From Helicoverpa zea (Eukaryota > Arthropoda > Insecta > Lepidoptera > Noctuidae): a stretch of DNA of 64,000 nucleotides. The stretch is from the NCBI RefSeq assembly GCF_022581195.2, contig NC_061455.1, positions 8,676,120 through 8,740,119 of the forward strand. The letters run 5' to 3'. Of this stretch, positions 10,941-22,290 are shown piece by piece. The position numbers and the translations under genes were made by a program. Each line of letters starts with the position of its first letter. The stretch's first letter is position 1. Below the pieces are notes generated by a model, which worked only from the letters and a program-made list of their open reading frames with translations, was not told the DNA's origin and ran no database searches.

Positions 10941-13022
10941 TCGAAAAATATAGATAAATTAGACTTAGAGGGTGCTCAAACATCGGCTAATATTCAGCTA
11001 TTTTTTTTTCTTGAGCGTAGTTATTGTTACAGGTACCTAAAGCCTTACTGACGAATATAAGCTACCATTTTGATAAGACTTCACTCAGACTTAGATCATA
11101 CGATAGGTCTGACTAAATTACCTACCCATTCCCGGTGCCTATAGTTAAAGTTAATATTTGATTAATCCAGTTGAATGTAGGAGTTAGCGTGTCTAGTTGA
11201 CGGTATCGGAATACAAATCTATGAACATAAAATAGTTCGTCTGTTCATTTTCTATGTGTCACTCATCCAATTATTATGACTAGACATGAGCGTGGAAATA
11301 CATTTCTGACAAACATAGCTAGTTGGTAGTAAAATGTGCGCATTGTATGAAATCAATCATTGTATTTTGTGATTTATCATCCGCTTATCACAATTCGTAT
11401 CAGAAGATATTAGCTGAGATCCATAAACCGCCTATTGTTAATAATAGAATAGAGTTGTCAACAGATAAAATGACGTAATGACTAGTTAAGAGCTAAAAAT
11501 AGAACTCAGCTTAAGCGTAGCGTAGTTGTAACGAAACAGTCATTACACGAAAATAAAAGTTACGTGTTCGGTTTAGTCTTTTTAGATTGGTAAGGTTTTT
11601 TAAAACATAATTATTGACTTATCAAGACAGTTTGCTAAAAATAGATATTTATGTGGATATTTTTGCAAAAAAACAGTGGTTAAATTCTATTTCTAAAGCA
11701 TGTAACTATTTATCAACCAACCACATTCCACAGGCTTGACAGCAATTTCTTTTATACAGTATTTTATTAAACGCAGCCGCCGAGAAAAGTACACACACAT
11801 TTCTGTTTATTGGTTTGCAGTAAAACGTTTTTCCTATAAACTTCATCAACAAAATACTACCACATTTTTAGGTCTTTTGCTCATACTTTACAAACATTAC
11901 GTAGTTATTTTATGTTCACTATCTCAATGCCGACCAAAGGATGCCATACAATTTATCGCCAAGATAAAATATTTCAACAAGAAAATCTTGGAATATGCTT
12001 TACTTGATTGTTCCAAATTTCCATTTACATGTTAACAGAAATATTCGAAGTGCAGGAGTTTCTTACTGTCCTAAAAGTATAACTAAATTGAATTCCAATG
12101 TAAATTAGGAAACGTAATAACAAATAATCATTTCCGTCTGTCATTTTGAAATTGTTTAGATTTCCCAAAAAAAATACCAATTTGTTTTCCGTATCTAATA
12201 TAAACCTGGAAAACGGCGGCTTGTATGATTTCTGATCATCAAAATTCTTTTGTGTTTTAATAATAAGGTCTTTCTAGGTATTTACTTATTTTGTTTGATC
12301 CAGTTGTAAAAGGTCAAACAGAATCCACTTTTGTTGTTTAGTAAGTAAATGTTTCTTTTAAGTTAAATATTACTTTTCGTTCACTAACAAAATGTTTGAC
12401 ATTAAGATTACATTAGCCCTTGGTTTCTAGAATTCATACGTTATGAAAATACTTATTTTTCTTATAAAAAATAAACCTTAGATTGCCAATATACCTAACC
12501 ATGTAAATCCTGAAATTGGCAATAATTGTTGAATATTTCGAGAGTAATGAAAATTCCTCGGTATTACGTCATTGTGGAAAAGGTTCATCAGAAATCCGAC
12601 GCTGACTTTCGAGAGACACAGTTATCAAATTAATTCATGATTCCTTTAGTTGGAGTTTCGAACTTCGAAACTGCCCCAAGTTCTTAAGACATTTAAATAA
12701 ATCGTTTCAACATTTTGTCTGGTCCTTCAAATACTTTAAAAGGTTAGTAAATAGAAACTTATTTATGCTAAATTATGAATTATCAAAGAAAGCATTAAAA
12801 AAAAATAGATTTGCTTAAAAAAATGTTTTCTTGTTTGAAATTGTAGGTACAGATCTTTTATCAGAATGCATCTTATCTACGTCAGTTAAGGACGAAACCA
12901 TTTGAATTACCGTGCCAATAATGTCGTGAGTGATGCAACATTGTGAATGGGTCGTAAAGCCACGCATTTTAATTACGTACAATTACCATTGTTTTTCTCC
13001 ATGCACGATAGTGTGCGCTATT
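10941..13022. other. Intergenic, nothing recognised
   Basis: AT-rich spacer upstream of the desaturase. The open frame near 11.74-12.03 kb has no ATG at its start, no recognisable domain and no convincing splice sites, so I do not call it. Confidence 0.5.
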
Positions 13023-13030
13023 GTTATGAG

Positions 13031-13558
13031 TAGACATCGGATTATATGCATTTGCATGTTTGCATATGCAAATGCATATTATGCTATTATTTTAGCGTTA
13101 TTGCATATTTTGGTACTTTTTCATTGATAGTGCATATTTCAGTATTTATACGTGATAGACGTGTTGTACTACGCCAAAGAGTATAATAATAATTAGTACG
13201 CTCTCCTCAGTGCGCTTTCGCCAAAGAGTATATCTCGGCAGAAATGGCGCCAAATTTCAAGTTCTGTCCGGTAACGTCAGTTGACGTCGAAAGGTCATTT
13301 TCAGCCTATAAATTAATTTTAAGTGACAAACGTCACAAATTTGCGGCAGAAAACCTTGAAAAATATGTAATTGTATATTGTCACAAGAATTACAACTAAT
13401 AGTACCTCTATGTATATTTAAATATATGTTCTGAAAATAAAAGTTAATTCTAATAGTGGTTTTTTAATTGTGCATATTTTGTGCATATTTCGCTCTTTTT
13501 TAGTGCATATTTGCATGCATATTTTGGCATTTTGATAGTGCATATAATCCGATGTCTA
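13031..13558. mobile_element. Non-autonomous hAT element, internal deletion derivative
   Basis: Flanked by the 8-bp duplication GTTATGAG (13023-13030 and 13559-13566), diagnostic of hAT-type integration. Termini are inverted TAGACATCGGATTATATGCA. Subterminal regions are crowded with GCATAT/ATATGC words, the kind of motif hAT transposases bind. The interior keeps the last part of a transposase gene (13193-13399). A 14-bp word, CGCCAAAGAGTATA, occurs at about 13172 and 13219, which may mark the internal deletion or a duplication. Confidence 0.85.
13193..13399 (+). pseudogene. hAT transposase C-terminal dimerisation fragment
   Basis: Open from 13193 to the TAA at 13397-13399. It reads MAPNFKFCPVTSVDVERSFS and then KLILSDKRHKFAAENLEKYV. 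The VTSVDVERSFS block followed by L..R...A.ENL is the hAT-family C-terminal dimerisation signature. The DDE catalytic part is absent, so it cannot transpose itself. The natural stop is kept, as is the C-terminal half of the signature. Confidence 0.8.
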
Positions 13559-15029
13559 GTTATGAGCTATCAAAGCATGAGACTCTAGAGTACCTACCTA
13601 AAAGAAATTGTTGTGTTTGGTTCTCTTAACAGCTACGTTATTATTGAAAAACAAATCGCTATTGCTTAGAGCAGTCAGCCGGCCAAAATATTTGGAATGT
13701 ATTTTTATTTAAATTTTCCAGAAAAAGAGGGTTTTTAATAAAACTTCTAAGAAAGAAGTAATTTTGAAAACTATATAAAGTTAAATAAATGATTTGAATA
13801 AATAGTTTTTCATTTTAACTCACTGTCTGAAACATATTTTTATGAAATACCTCGTATTTGTATAAGCGTAAATAACAAAGTTTTATTACGTTTTACAACG
13901 AATCCGTCCAATGGAAAACCCTATCAAAAGTTTTTCATTAAAATGTAGTAGGGACTTCAAATTAGTATTTGATATGCAATTCTATGATAATTGTTTTATT
14001 ATTTATTATTGCTTTTTGTGAAAAGCTGGTCAAAACTACGTTCACGTAGGTAATAAGTTTAAAATAAAAATATCCTGTATGTAGGTATCCTTCATACCAA
14101 ATATTCATTATCTTAATGATCATCGTATTATCATCAAACATTAAAGATATGTTATATAAGCCAGGAATTTCATATACCAACTGAGGTATAATCAAGTAGT
14201 AACATGATAAGGTGTAATCCTAGATAGGTGCTCAAAATATTACCCTACAGGTACCTAGTTATTAGGTAATATTTACCTAAAGTCTAGACTTAACATTTAC
14301 ATTCCATGGATTCTTTGACTGGCACGAGTGAATATTTAGGTGTTCTGAAAGGGAATAGATGTGAACAGTTTTTCAGTTACCTGAAAAGAGCGGTCTTATA
14401 TATTCGGCCATTTGTCTACCTTCGCCATCACCTATGAGCTAATACTCGTAATAATATTATATACTTTTGGCACGCTAACAACTGATTTCAGACCTTCGTG
14501 GCGTGTCAGATCTATCAGTATGCTATGTTTTTGTACTAAAGAGATCTGTTACGTCAAAATAAACATTTCCTTATTTTTTTGAATGAAATCAGAAAATAGA
14601 AAAAATAATAAAACTAGTCGCCTAAAATACTTGCAAAAATTAATTACACCCGACTAAAACTACTTTCTTTTTACGTAGTTATTCAAGGAGTCTAAAAATA
14701 TAACGTTCTTACATGACTTATAAAAATACGTTGTAATGTTCAGCGCTGTTACTGTTCTTGAATATTCATAAGTAACAGTTCTAAACGGCCGATTCTGTAC
14801 AAGTTTATAAAAGTACTGAAAAGGTCTTGTTTTTTCAACTTCTATTGATTTAGTACGAAAAAGTTGACTACGGCTAGAACCTTACCTAGCGACTAATGAA
14901 AATGTTGAAATAATAGTCAGAAATACTGATACCGTAAATCTTTGATTGAGATAAAGTTGGGATATTAAATAAATACTTTGAAGTTGTCTAGGTCAAATTC
15001 TATTGAAAATAACACAAAGTCCGAATTTA

Positions 15030-15058
15030 ATGCGGACGAAGTCGCTGGCAGAAGCTAG
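15030..15058 (+). mobile_element. Terminal scrap of ACTAATATTATAAA..GAAGCTAGT repeat family
   Basis: GCGGACGAAGTCGCTGGCAG followed by AAGCTAGT matches the 3' end of the repeats at 62,068 and 63,769. The rest of the element is missing. Confidence 0.45.
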
Positions 15059-16091
15059 TGTGAAATAAAATGTTATTAGATAGGTACATTTGTTAGAAAA
15101 AAAATATCGTATTTTAATGTAAGTTGTACTTACCTAAAATACGTTTATATACCTAGTTATAAGTACAAATAAATCAGTCTTAAGTAATCGTGATGGCTGA
15201 TGGGGAACGTGTGTTTTCACAATATGAAAAAGTTGCGTGAAAAGACCTTGGCCTACCTCATTCAGTATGTACAAAATAAGAAATGTAGCCACCTAGTGAG
15301 CATTTTCAATAAAATCTTTTCAGAGTTACTTTATCATTGCTGCTCGAAAGAGTTTAATTAAATTTTTATTTTTGCCAGAACCGGGTATAAATAAAGTCTT
15401 AGAATTCTTTCCCCTATTTTATTTGCCGTTGATATTGACATTCCTTTTTAGATTACAAGCGACATGTTACAAATTGTTGTATCTGAAATTTAATCAAACC
15501 TACCTTGGATGAAGAACTTCAAGAAATCAGAGGCTAACAAAGTAAAACATTTTACTACATCTCATCCCTTTAATACGTTAAAGAAATGTTTTCTAATATT
15601 ATAACAAAAAGATGAAATTTCTAAAGCACTGAAGTGATTTATGAACAAAGACTGCTGAAGTCGACTTCTTAACAGAGGTAGGCCTTTTAGGATTTATATG
15701 GGGTAATTGCTAATTGAATATGTTTGCTAAGAATTTATATGACCAAATGATGTGTCCCAAAACTGGGTCCCATTTAAATATAGTAGGTACTTATTATATT
15801 TTTCTCGTATTTATACAAGTTTTTCGAAACGTATTATAAATTTCAGTTATGCTAAATATTTTGTCGCATAAATAAATAAACAAAAATCTGTTTCAATTTT
15901 CAGTTTGCATTTTCAGTGAGGACGAGTTAAAATAAATAGGTTTTGAAATAAACTGCAATATTTTCGTTCCATGTTTTCTTTTATGGCCAACGTACAGCTA
16001 ACATTTTTTCAGACGACCTCGACAGGTTTCAGTGTTACAGCGTTGGAGGACAAGGTCAAGTTCACGTCTACGCGGTATTCTTCAAGCCGTT

Positions 16092-16180
16092 CCTAATATT
16101 CTATCCATCTGTTGATTTCATTACTAGAGATAGAATTTTGACATTAGCCTCATACAAGCAATATCAAACTATGTATATAT
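16092..16180. repeat. Dispersed repeat, copy A
   Basis: AATATTCTATCCATCT, followed 14 bp later by ACTAGAGATAGAA, is shared with 44,803-44,846, where the same words occur with similar spacing. This is a dispersed family of unknown class; the boundaries are uncertain. Confidence 0.4.
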
Positions 16181-17354
16181 AGTTTGCAAAACAACATATA
16201 AATAGAATACCGTAAATGTCTAATACCACTCTAGGTCTCTCGTACCGTCTACTTTTCTGAATTGTAGACGTCTCGGGCAAATTTTATGAGTTTTTCTAAA
16301 GAATCTGTACATATCTCTGTATCTATATCTGTACATACATCTGTATAACACAATCGGTGTCAGTCAATATTTTCCTTGGATAGATACCAAGGAAAGTAAA
16401 GATTGAATTAGGAAAGTCTTTTTGTCATTCTATTCAAGCAGATTGATAAGGCCTGTGAGAGGGCAGCATGGCAAATGCTGGTTGTTAGGTCGTAAGGAGA
16501 TTACGACATCTAATAGGAACAAGAAACAGAAGTGATAAATGAGGAAGATTACATCTAAGGTACAGACACAAAACATAGACAGCACAACCATAGTCATTAG
16601 TTACTGCTAAGGGTACGTTTTAATCAATCAAAGAACTTGGGCTAGGAATAGAACATTTTTCTAGATCCTTTAGTACTCATTATAGAATCTTTGAAAATGC
16701 AGTGCGTTTGCTTACATTAAATTGAATGCAACTTTTTTTTGTGCTAGTTTATTTAATAACATCAGGAGAGTAGGTACTGCTAAAGTGACTAATTAAAAAA
16801 TGCAACTGTTATTCATTAACTCCCATAATGATAAGATGAAAATAATCAGAATTGGATGAATAATGCCAAACTATAATTTCAAGGTTTCCAAAAAAGCTTA
16901 GTAATGAAAACACTCGCATTGAACAAATCCGTAATTAAAACGACGAATAATCCAGAAACGTGAGGCAAGTAGTAAAAGCTATTTTGAACCAGACAAACAA
17001 TAATTATGAAAGTGAACGAATTTGCAAATACCATACTAAAATAATAAACACACATTTGAATCGACAATAGTCATAACAAATTACCAGACAGATTAGATTT
17101 GAAGTGTTGTCTATGACTATTATAACATGTTTGAATCGTGAATATGAAAGTAACTGGGTAATTTACATACACTATAGTTCGGCCATTCAGAGAATGCGTT
17201 CCTGACACGTCGCGATTGAACTGACGACGTAATAACATTCATTGATTATTGATATAATAATGTTGTTTTAATGCTCCTCAATTGTTAAAACGGTAAACAA
17301 CCAGCAAAAATATTTTTATCGTAACTGCAACGCCATTGCAAAGTTACGTCGTCA

Positions 17355-18026
17355 CACAGTAGATCAACGCCATACAAGCGTTGGGACATAGGATATTTAA
17401 ATATCCAAATGTCAATTTTTGAAAAACGAGTTATGCCATCGTATTTGTCTTCTTATTAGCTGTTAAAAATGTTACTAGCATTTTCTGATTGGACTCTTAC
17501 ATCGAGAGCTATAGCGCAAAATGTGATTTAAATGTATGGGAAGTGACTTAAAAACTGATGTATCTCGAGATTCCCTTCGCCTTTCGACTTGATTTTTTTA
17601 TATGGTAATAAGACATATATTTGGCACATTTTCTTCAAACAAACATGGTGCGATAAATGTGCCCGTTTTAAGATACAAGTATAGACCGATTTTTGCAATA
17701 TCATCTACATATTTATTTATAAGTTTCACATATTTTATCTCTGAATCTCACTTCAGTGGTGACTCACTGATATGGTCAGGCCATAACTCATTGGTGCACC
17801 GATAATATAATCTCTGGAAATAATTATATACTACTAATGAGATAATTTGTTAATTTTTGGTAATTTGTTATTACCTAAATTTTAATGAGGTGATTAGCTA
17901 TTTTTTTGAAAAATTAGCTAATTACTTATAAAAGACCTTTTTATTGTTTACAATAAGAACTCGAATCGATTTTTAACATACCTACCCTCATTAGTGCCAA
18001 TTTTGGAAACCATATAAATAGGTGCA
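17355..18026 (+). repeat. Transib left inverted arm
   Basis: Inverted copy of 20579-21251, with only a handful of differences over the part compared (for example GTTACTAGC against GTTAACTAGC). It includes the palindrome GGATATTTAAATATCC at 17391-17406. A 67-codon open frame in the arm appears identically in both arms and is a by-product of the repeat rather than a gene. Confidence 0.92.
18013..18020 (+). promoter_or_regulatory. TATA box of the Transib transposase
   Basis: TATAAATA lies 58 bp upstream of the transposase ATG, placing a start site about 30 nt before it. The box is at the inner edge of the left arm, so the right arm carries an opposing copy at about 20584-20591. Confidence 0.5.
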
Positions 18027-18077
18027 TTACTTGAAGAGCATTAGTTGTAATTTCATCCTCATCCGAGTGTTGTCATT

Positions 18078-20231
18078 ATGTCTTTTCACGGTTTCGGTAC
18101 TTACCTCGACCTTTACATTTCTCTACGTGAAGGTGGTGATATTCGGGACTATAATCAATTATTTACGTCTCTGAAAACCAATAGTGATTTTCAGTTAAGA
18201 GACGCAGTTGAAAAAGAACTTAAAGAATGGTGTCGTAGATTTTGTTATCGGATCTATGCTAAATGGATGAAATCTTCAAGAAATCAAGAAGCATTTATGC
18301 GGAAGTATTCCTCCTGGTTGCAAGCAGATATCAAATGGCCAGAAAATTGGAAAGAGAATGTTATTATACCCGAAGAAGAAATAGACGAGGCATCTGAAGA
18401 ACCAACAGCGACAACATCCGATTCTTTCACAAATGTTGTGATGAATCCGGAATGTCGGGTTTCCGACGCATCTACATCTACTTCGATAGAAAGCCGCAAA
18501 CCTTTTGAAGAATTATCGAACAAACAAAAAAGAAGACGCACAGAATCGAGTTGCAGCTCCCATAGCATGGAAGAAATCGTCTTCTCTGCTCAAACGAGCC
18601 TCAAATCATCTGGAAAAAAAGATGTGGCTGAAATCCTGCAGTACCTTTTAGAAAATCCAGAGCAAGTCTCTAAAGTAAAGCAGTTTATTCAATTTGGAGA
18701 AATGAAAGAAATATCATCCCAAAAAGCTTTGGCATTATATGTCACTTTAAGACTATCAAAGTTTCGATACATAACACTAAGAGATTTCAGTGAAAAGGAA
18801 GGAATTTGTAAATACCCTAGTTATTATAAACTTCAAGAAGAGAAGAAAAAGTGCTACCCTGACAACAGTGCTGTAACAATAACAGAAACTTCTGTTAAGA
18901 TTAAACTTCAAGCTCTGTTAGATTTAACTGTAAATAGACTTATTCAGTGTTTGGACATAAGTCTTGACAAAGATGAACTCCTGCTAATAAGCAAATGGGG
19001 GTTTGATGGAGCCTCAAATCAAAGTGTACATCAACAAAAGTCGGATTGTTCAAATCAAGAACTACAAAGCGTGTTCATGGCGAGTCTTGTGCCATTGAAG
19101 CTCACAACTCAAGATGGATGTATTATTTGGCAAAACCAACGGCCTTCATCAACGTCTTTCTGCCGACCCATTATGTGGAAGTTCATGAAAGAAACGGAGT
19201 TTAATGTTAAAAACGAAATGACTAATATAGAAACAGAAATAGAAAGTTTAAATCCAACGAAATGTGAAAATGCAACTATCAAGCATAAATTGCTCTTGAC
19301 AATGATAGATGGAAAAGTGGCATCCTATATCTCTGGCACTTCTACAGCAGTTTGCGATTTGTGTAAGGCGCGTCCGAAGGAAATGAACAATATAGAATTG
19401 GTTCAGAAAAAACCAGTGGACGAAGATATGTATAAATATGGATTAAGCAGTCTTCATGCATGGATCCGTGCCATGGAATGTTTGCTTCATATAGCATATA
19501 GATTAGACATTAAATCTTGGCAATCAAGAGGAGACGATGCCAAAAAATCTGTAGATGAAAGAAAAAAGAACATTCAAGACAGATTCAGAAAAGAAACTGG
19601 TTTATTATTAGACGTTGTAAAACAAGGCAGTGGGACGACAAACAACGGAAACTCAGCTAGAAGGTTCTTTCAAGATCCAGCCAAAACTGCTGATATAACT
19701 GGACTAGACGTTGCTTTAGTGCAAAGACTTGGTGTGATCCTACAATGTATTTCTTCTGGTGAAAAAATTATTGTAAACAAATTTAATGAATTCTGTATAG
19801 ATACTGCAAAAATGTTTACCAATCTTTATCCATGGTATTATATGCCTGTGAGTATTCATAAGTTGCTTATTCATGGAGCTCATATAATTGAGCATTTGTC
19901 TATAGTGCCAATCGGTTTTTTGTCAGAAGAAGCATCTGAAGCGAGAAACAAAGATTTTCGTAAATTTAGAGAGTCTCACTCGAGAAAAAGTAGTAGTATT
20001 AATTGTAATGAAGATGTACTTCATAACCTGCTTCTCACTTCAGATCCTTTTTTGACAACCATACGACCAAAATTGGATCGTAACGTAAAGAGAAATATGT
20101 TTAAAGAAGTTTATGAAATGATAGTCACAGAAGAAAATCAAGTAGAATTTTGTGACGTTATGAATTTAATATCTGATAGCGATTCTGAAGAATCTGAAAT
20201 AGAATCTGATGATGATATTTTCTGTGACTAA
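18078..20231 (+). CDS. Transib transposase (RAG1-like DDE recombinase), 717 aa
   Basis: Single uninterrupted reading frame for the enzyme that cuts the element's ends and joins them to new DNA. Catalytic acids, by family alignment from memory: D310 in KWGFDGAS, D411 in TMIDGK, and a glutamate in SEEASEARNK (616-625). Between them are WQNQRPSSTSFCRPI, the cysteine pair C426/C429 in CDLCKARPKEMN, YGLSSLHAWIRAMECLLHI, NNGNSARRFF and SIHKLLIHGAHIIEHL, all characteristic Transib/RAG1-core blocks. The N-terminal ~160 residues are charged and less conserved, with KQKRRR (about 150-155) as a possible nuclear signal; the tail is acidic (SDSDSEESEIESDDD). The length is normal for the superfamily. No frameshift or premature stop was seen, so it may encode an active protein. 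Confidence 0.95.
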   Translation: MSFHGFGTYLDLYISLREGGDIRDYNQLFTSLKTNSDFQLRDAVEKELKEWCRRFCYRIYAKWMKSSRNQEAFMRKYSSWLQADIKWPENWKENVIIPEEEIDEASEEPTATTSDSFTNVVMNPECRVSDASTSTSIESRKPFEELSNKQKRRRTESSCSSHSMEEIVFSAQTSLKSSGKKDVAEILQYLLENPEQVSKVKQFIQFGEMKEISSQKALALYVTLRLSKFRYITLRDFSEKEGICKYPSYYKLQEEKKKCYPDNSAVTITETSVKIKLQALLDLTVNRLIQCLDISLDKDELLLISKWGFDGASNQSVHQQKSDCSNQELQSVFMASLVPLKLTTQDGCIIWQNQRPSSTSFCRPIMWKFMKETEFNVKNEMTNIETEIESLNPTKCENATIKHKLLLTMIDGKVASYISGTSTAVCDLCKARPKEMNNIELVQKKPVDEDMYKYGLSSLHAWIRAMECLLHIAYRLDIKSWQSRGDDAKKSVDERKKNIQDRFRKETGLLLDVVKQGSGTTNNGNSARRFFQDPAKTADITGLDVALVQRLGVILQCISSGEKIIVNKFNEFCIDTAKMFTNLYPWYYMPVSIHKLLIHGAHIIEHLSIVPIGFLSEEASEARNKDFRKFRESHSRKSSSINCNEDVLHNLLLTSDPFLTTIRPKLDRNVKRNMFKEVYEMIVTEENQVEFCDVMNLISDSDSEESEIESDDDIFCD

Positions 20232-20578
20232 CACTTTCTTTTAGACTATTGATTTTTATGATGCTTTATGATGCTGTTCTTCGTTTTGTTTGTTATATTG
20301 AATATTTGTTTTTACTGTTTTTATCATGTCTAAATATTAGTGTCAACCAATTTAAAATTTTGTCCTTACTTTATCATTATGAAATTAGTTATTAGTAAAT
20401 TGTAGTTAAGTACTTCAATAAATATCTTAGTAATAGAATTGTAGGTATATTTTGATGTTTTTACATATTTTATTATTTGTAATTTATTATTTTTTTAGTA
20501 ACTAAGCGTGACAATAAAATATTTTTTTGTTTTTCATAAAAAACGACTGCTTTTATTTAATTTAATTTCAGTCAACCA
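20232..20578 (+). terminator. Transposase 3'UTR with two poly(A) signals
   Basis: AT-rich sequence unique to the space between the ORF and the right arm. AATAAA occurs at 20417-20422 and 20513-20518; either would end a transposase transcript before it enters the right arm. Confidence 0.6.
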
Positions 20579-21251
20579 TGCGCCTATTTATATGGTTTCC
20601 AAAATTGGCACTTATGAGGGTAGGTATGTTAAAAATCGATTCGAGTTCTTATTGTAAACAATAAAAAGGTCTTTTATAAGTAATTAGCTAATTTTCCAAA
20701 AAAATAGCTAATCACCTCATTAAAATTTAGGTAATAACAAATTACCAAAAATTAACAAATTACCTCATTAGTAGTATATAATTATTTCCAGAGATTATAT
20801 TATCGGTGCACCAATGAGTTATGGCCTGACCATATCAGTGAGTCACCACTGAAGTGAGATTCAGAGATAAAATATGTGAAACTTATAAATAAATATGTAG
20901 ATGATATTGCAAAAATCGGTCTATACTTGTATCTTAAAACGGGCACATTTATCGCACCATGTTTGTTTGAAGAAAATGTGCCAAATATATGTCTTATTAC
21001 CATATAAAAAAATCAAGTCGAAAGGCGAAGGGAATCTCGAGATACATCAGTTTTTAAGTCACTTCCCATACATTTAAATCACATTTTGCGCTATAGCTCT
21101 CGATGTAAGAGTCCAATCAGAAAATGCTAGTTAACATTTTTAACAGCTACTAAGAAGACAAATACGAGGGCATAACTCGTTTTTCAAAAATTGACATTTG
21201 GATATTTAAATATCCTATGTCCCAACGCTTGTATGGCGTCGATCTACTGTG
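20579..21251 (-). repeat. Transib right inverted arm
   Basis: Reverse complement of the left arm, ending CTACTGTG at 21251, directly before the duplication CGTCA. Confidence 0.92.
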
Positions 21252-22282
21252 CGTCAGTTCAATCGCGACGTGTCAGGAACGCATTCTCTGAATGGCCGAA
21301 CTATAGGGAACCGTTTTTTTTATGAACCCTGTACTGTATTATGTTATTTTTCATTAACGACGACGATAAATATGTACAATTGTACACACTATATATACAA
21401 ACTTAAACTAGGTACTTATCTTTACACAAAAGTAAAAATAAAATACTATATACAAAACATATATAAGAACATCGATTAGGCGTCAAAGTATTCCTCCTTT
21501 AATGTATTATTCCTGTTCAAAATTGTTCCCGTTTTGGATGTTTGTAATACAGGAAAATGAATTTCGTTGTATCTCGTGTCATTAGGTATTTGTAAAGACT
21601 ATTATCAATAATTGCCAGTGAAATCATGTTTAATCCATTCGAAGAATACACTCTTCCTGCTATCTACAGGAGGTAATAACATCAGGATAAGAAAAATTGC
21701 AATCACTATACCTATCTATATTATCTCTGAACTAAAAAATAATAGCCGTTATTATTCGGTGCCAAAAATAGCTGTTATCAAAACGTGTTGTGGCAAGCGC
21801 AGTTTATGATATCTTTACACGTGATTAAAATGAATTAGGCTAACATTTTTGTAACTTCCTCTTTCATTTAGTTTAATTAATATATTTTATAGGTTGCAAC
21901 TCTAATCCCTTGATGAAATACATTTTATTGGTCTATGCATATAACTAGTTAACAAATTTTATATAATTTGTGTGTGGTGGGCTATGAAAAGAGTTCGCAC
22001 CTCCTTATTGTAACGTTAAATGTTGAGCAAACAACGAGCAGTTTTCAGAAACTGTTAATGCGAAATATTTGTGGATACATGGCCGCAGCAAATAACAAAC
22101 CCAATAATATAAAATTCACATGAAACCGTGGTGAAAGCCAGTACTAGGTATAAATACTGTACGAATGTTGAATATTTCCTAGAAATCAATGTTACCTCTT
22201 AAAACACTTCACATTATCAGCGAGGCGCATTACCGCACAGTTGGAGCTGAACATGAATCATAGAGTTATAGTTAGCTAGATG

Positions 22283-22290
22283 TGACGTCA
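22283..22290. promoter_or_regulatory. CRE palindrome TGACGTCA (1 of 3)
   Basis: Perfect 8-bp CREB/ATF-type site. No start site was recognised nearby. Confidence 0.3.

Larger units (their letters stand above)
13567..17172. other. Intergenic, few repeat traces
   Basis: AT-rich. Apart from the repeat pieces listed separately at about 15,030 and 16,092 I see no gene. A short hairpin (TTAGGTCGTAA/TTACGACATCTAA) lies near 16,485. Confidence 0.45.
17355..21251 (+). mobile_element. Autonomous Transib transposon, 3,897 bp
   Basis: Cut-and-paste element of the Transib superfamily, the group from which the RAG1 recombinase of vertebrates derives. The ends are CACAGTAGATC in inverted orientation, resembling the CACWRTG-type termini of the superfamily and the CACAGTG recombination heptamer. 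A 5-bp duplication, CGTCA, flanks it at 17350-17354 and 21252-21256, the length usual for Transib. It contains two ~672-bp inverted arms, a TATA box, an intact transposase gene and two poly(A) signals. The intact ORF and near-identical arms point to a recent insertion. Confidence 0.92.
17175..21303. mobile_element. MITE copy 2, interrupted by a Transib element
   Basis: Begins TAGTTCGGCC at 17175 and ends with its inverse at 21303, flanked by TA. Removing 17355-21251 and one CGTCA rebuilds an element equal to the reverse complement of MITE copy 1, apart from small differences (for example GTAATAAC against GTAACTAC near the left end). The break lies inside the right terminal repeat. Confidence 0.88.

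Noticed and set aside
16013..16073. Exon-like stretch after TTTTTTCAG (DLDRFQCYSVGGQGQVHVYA)
   Set aside because: All three frames are open at first, the donor is poor, and it runs into a dispersed repeat.
17602..17805. 67-codon ORF, repeated identically at 20800-21003 on the other strand
   Set aside because: It is simply the same stretch of the two inverted Transib arms; no domain, and it lies in terminal-repeat DNA.
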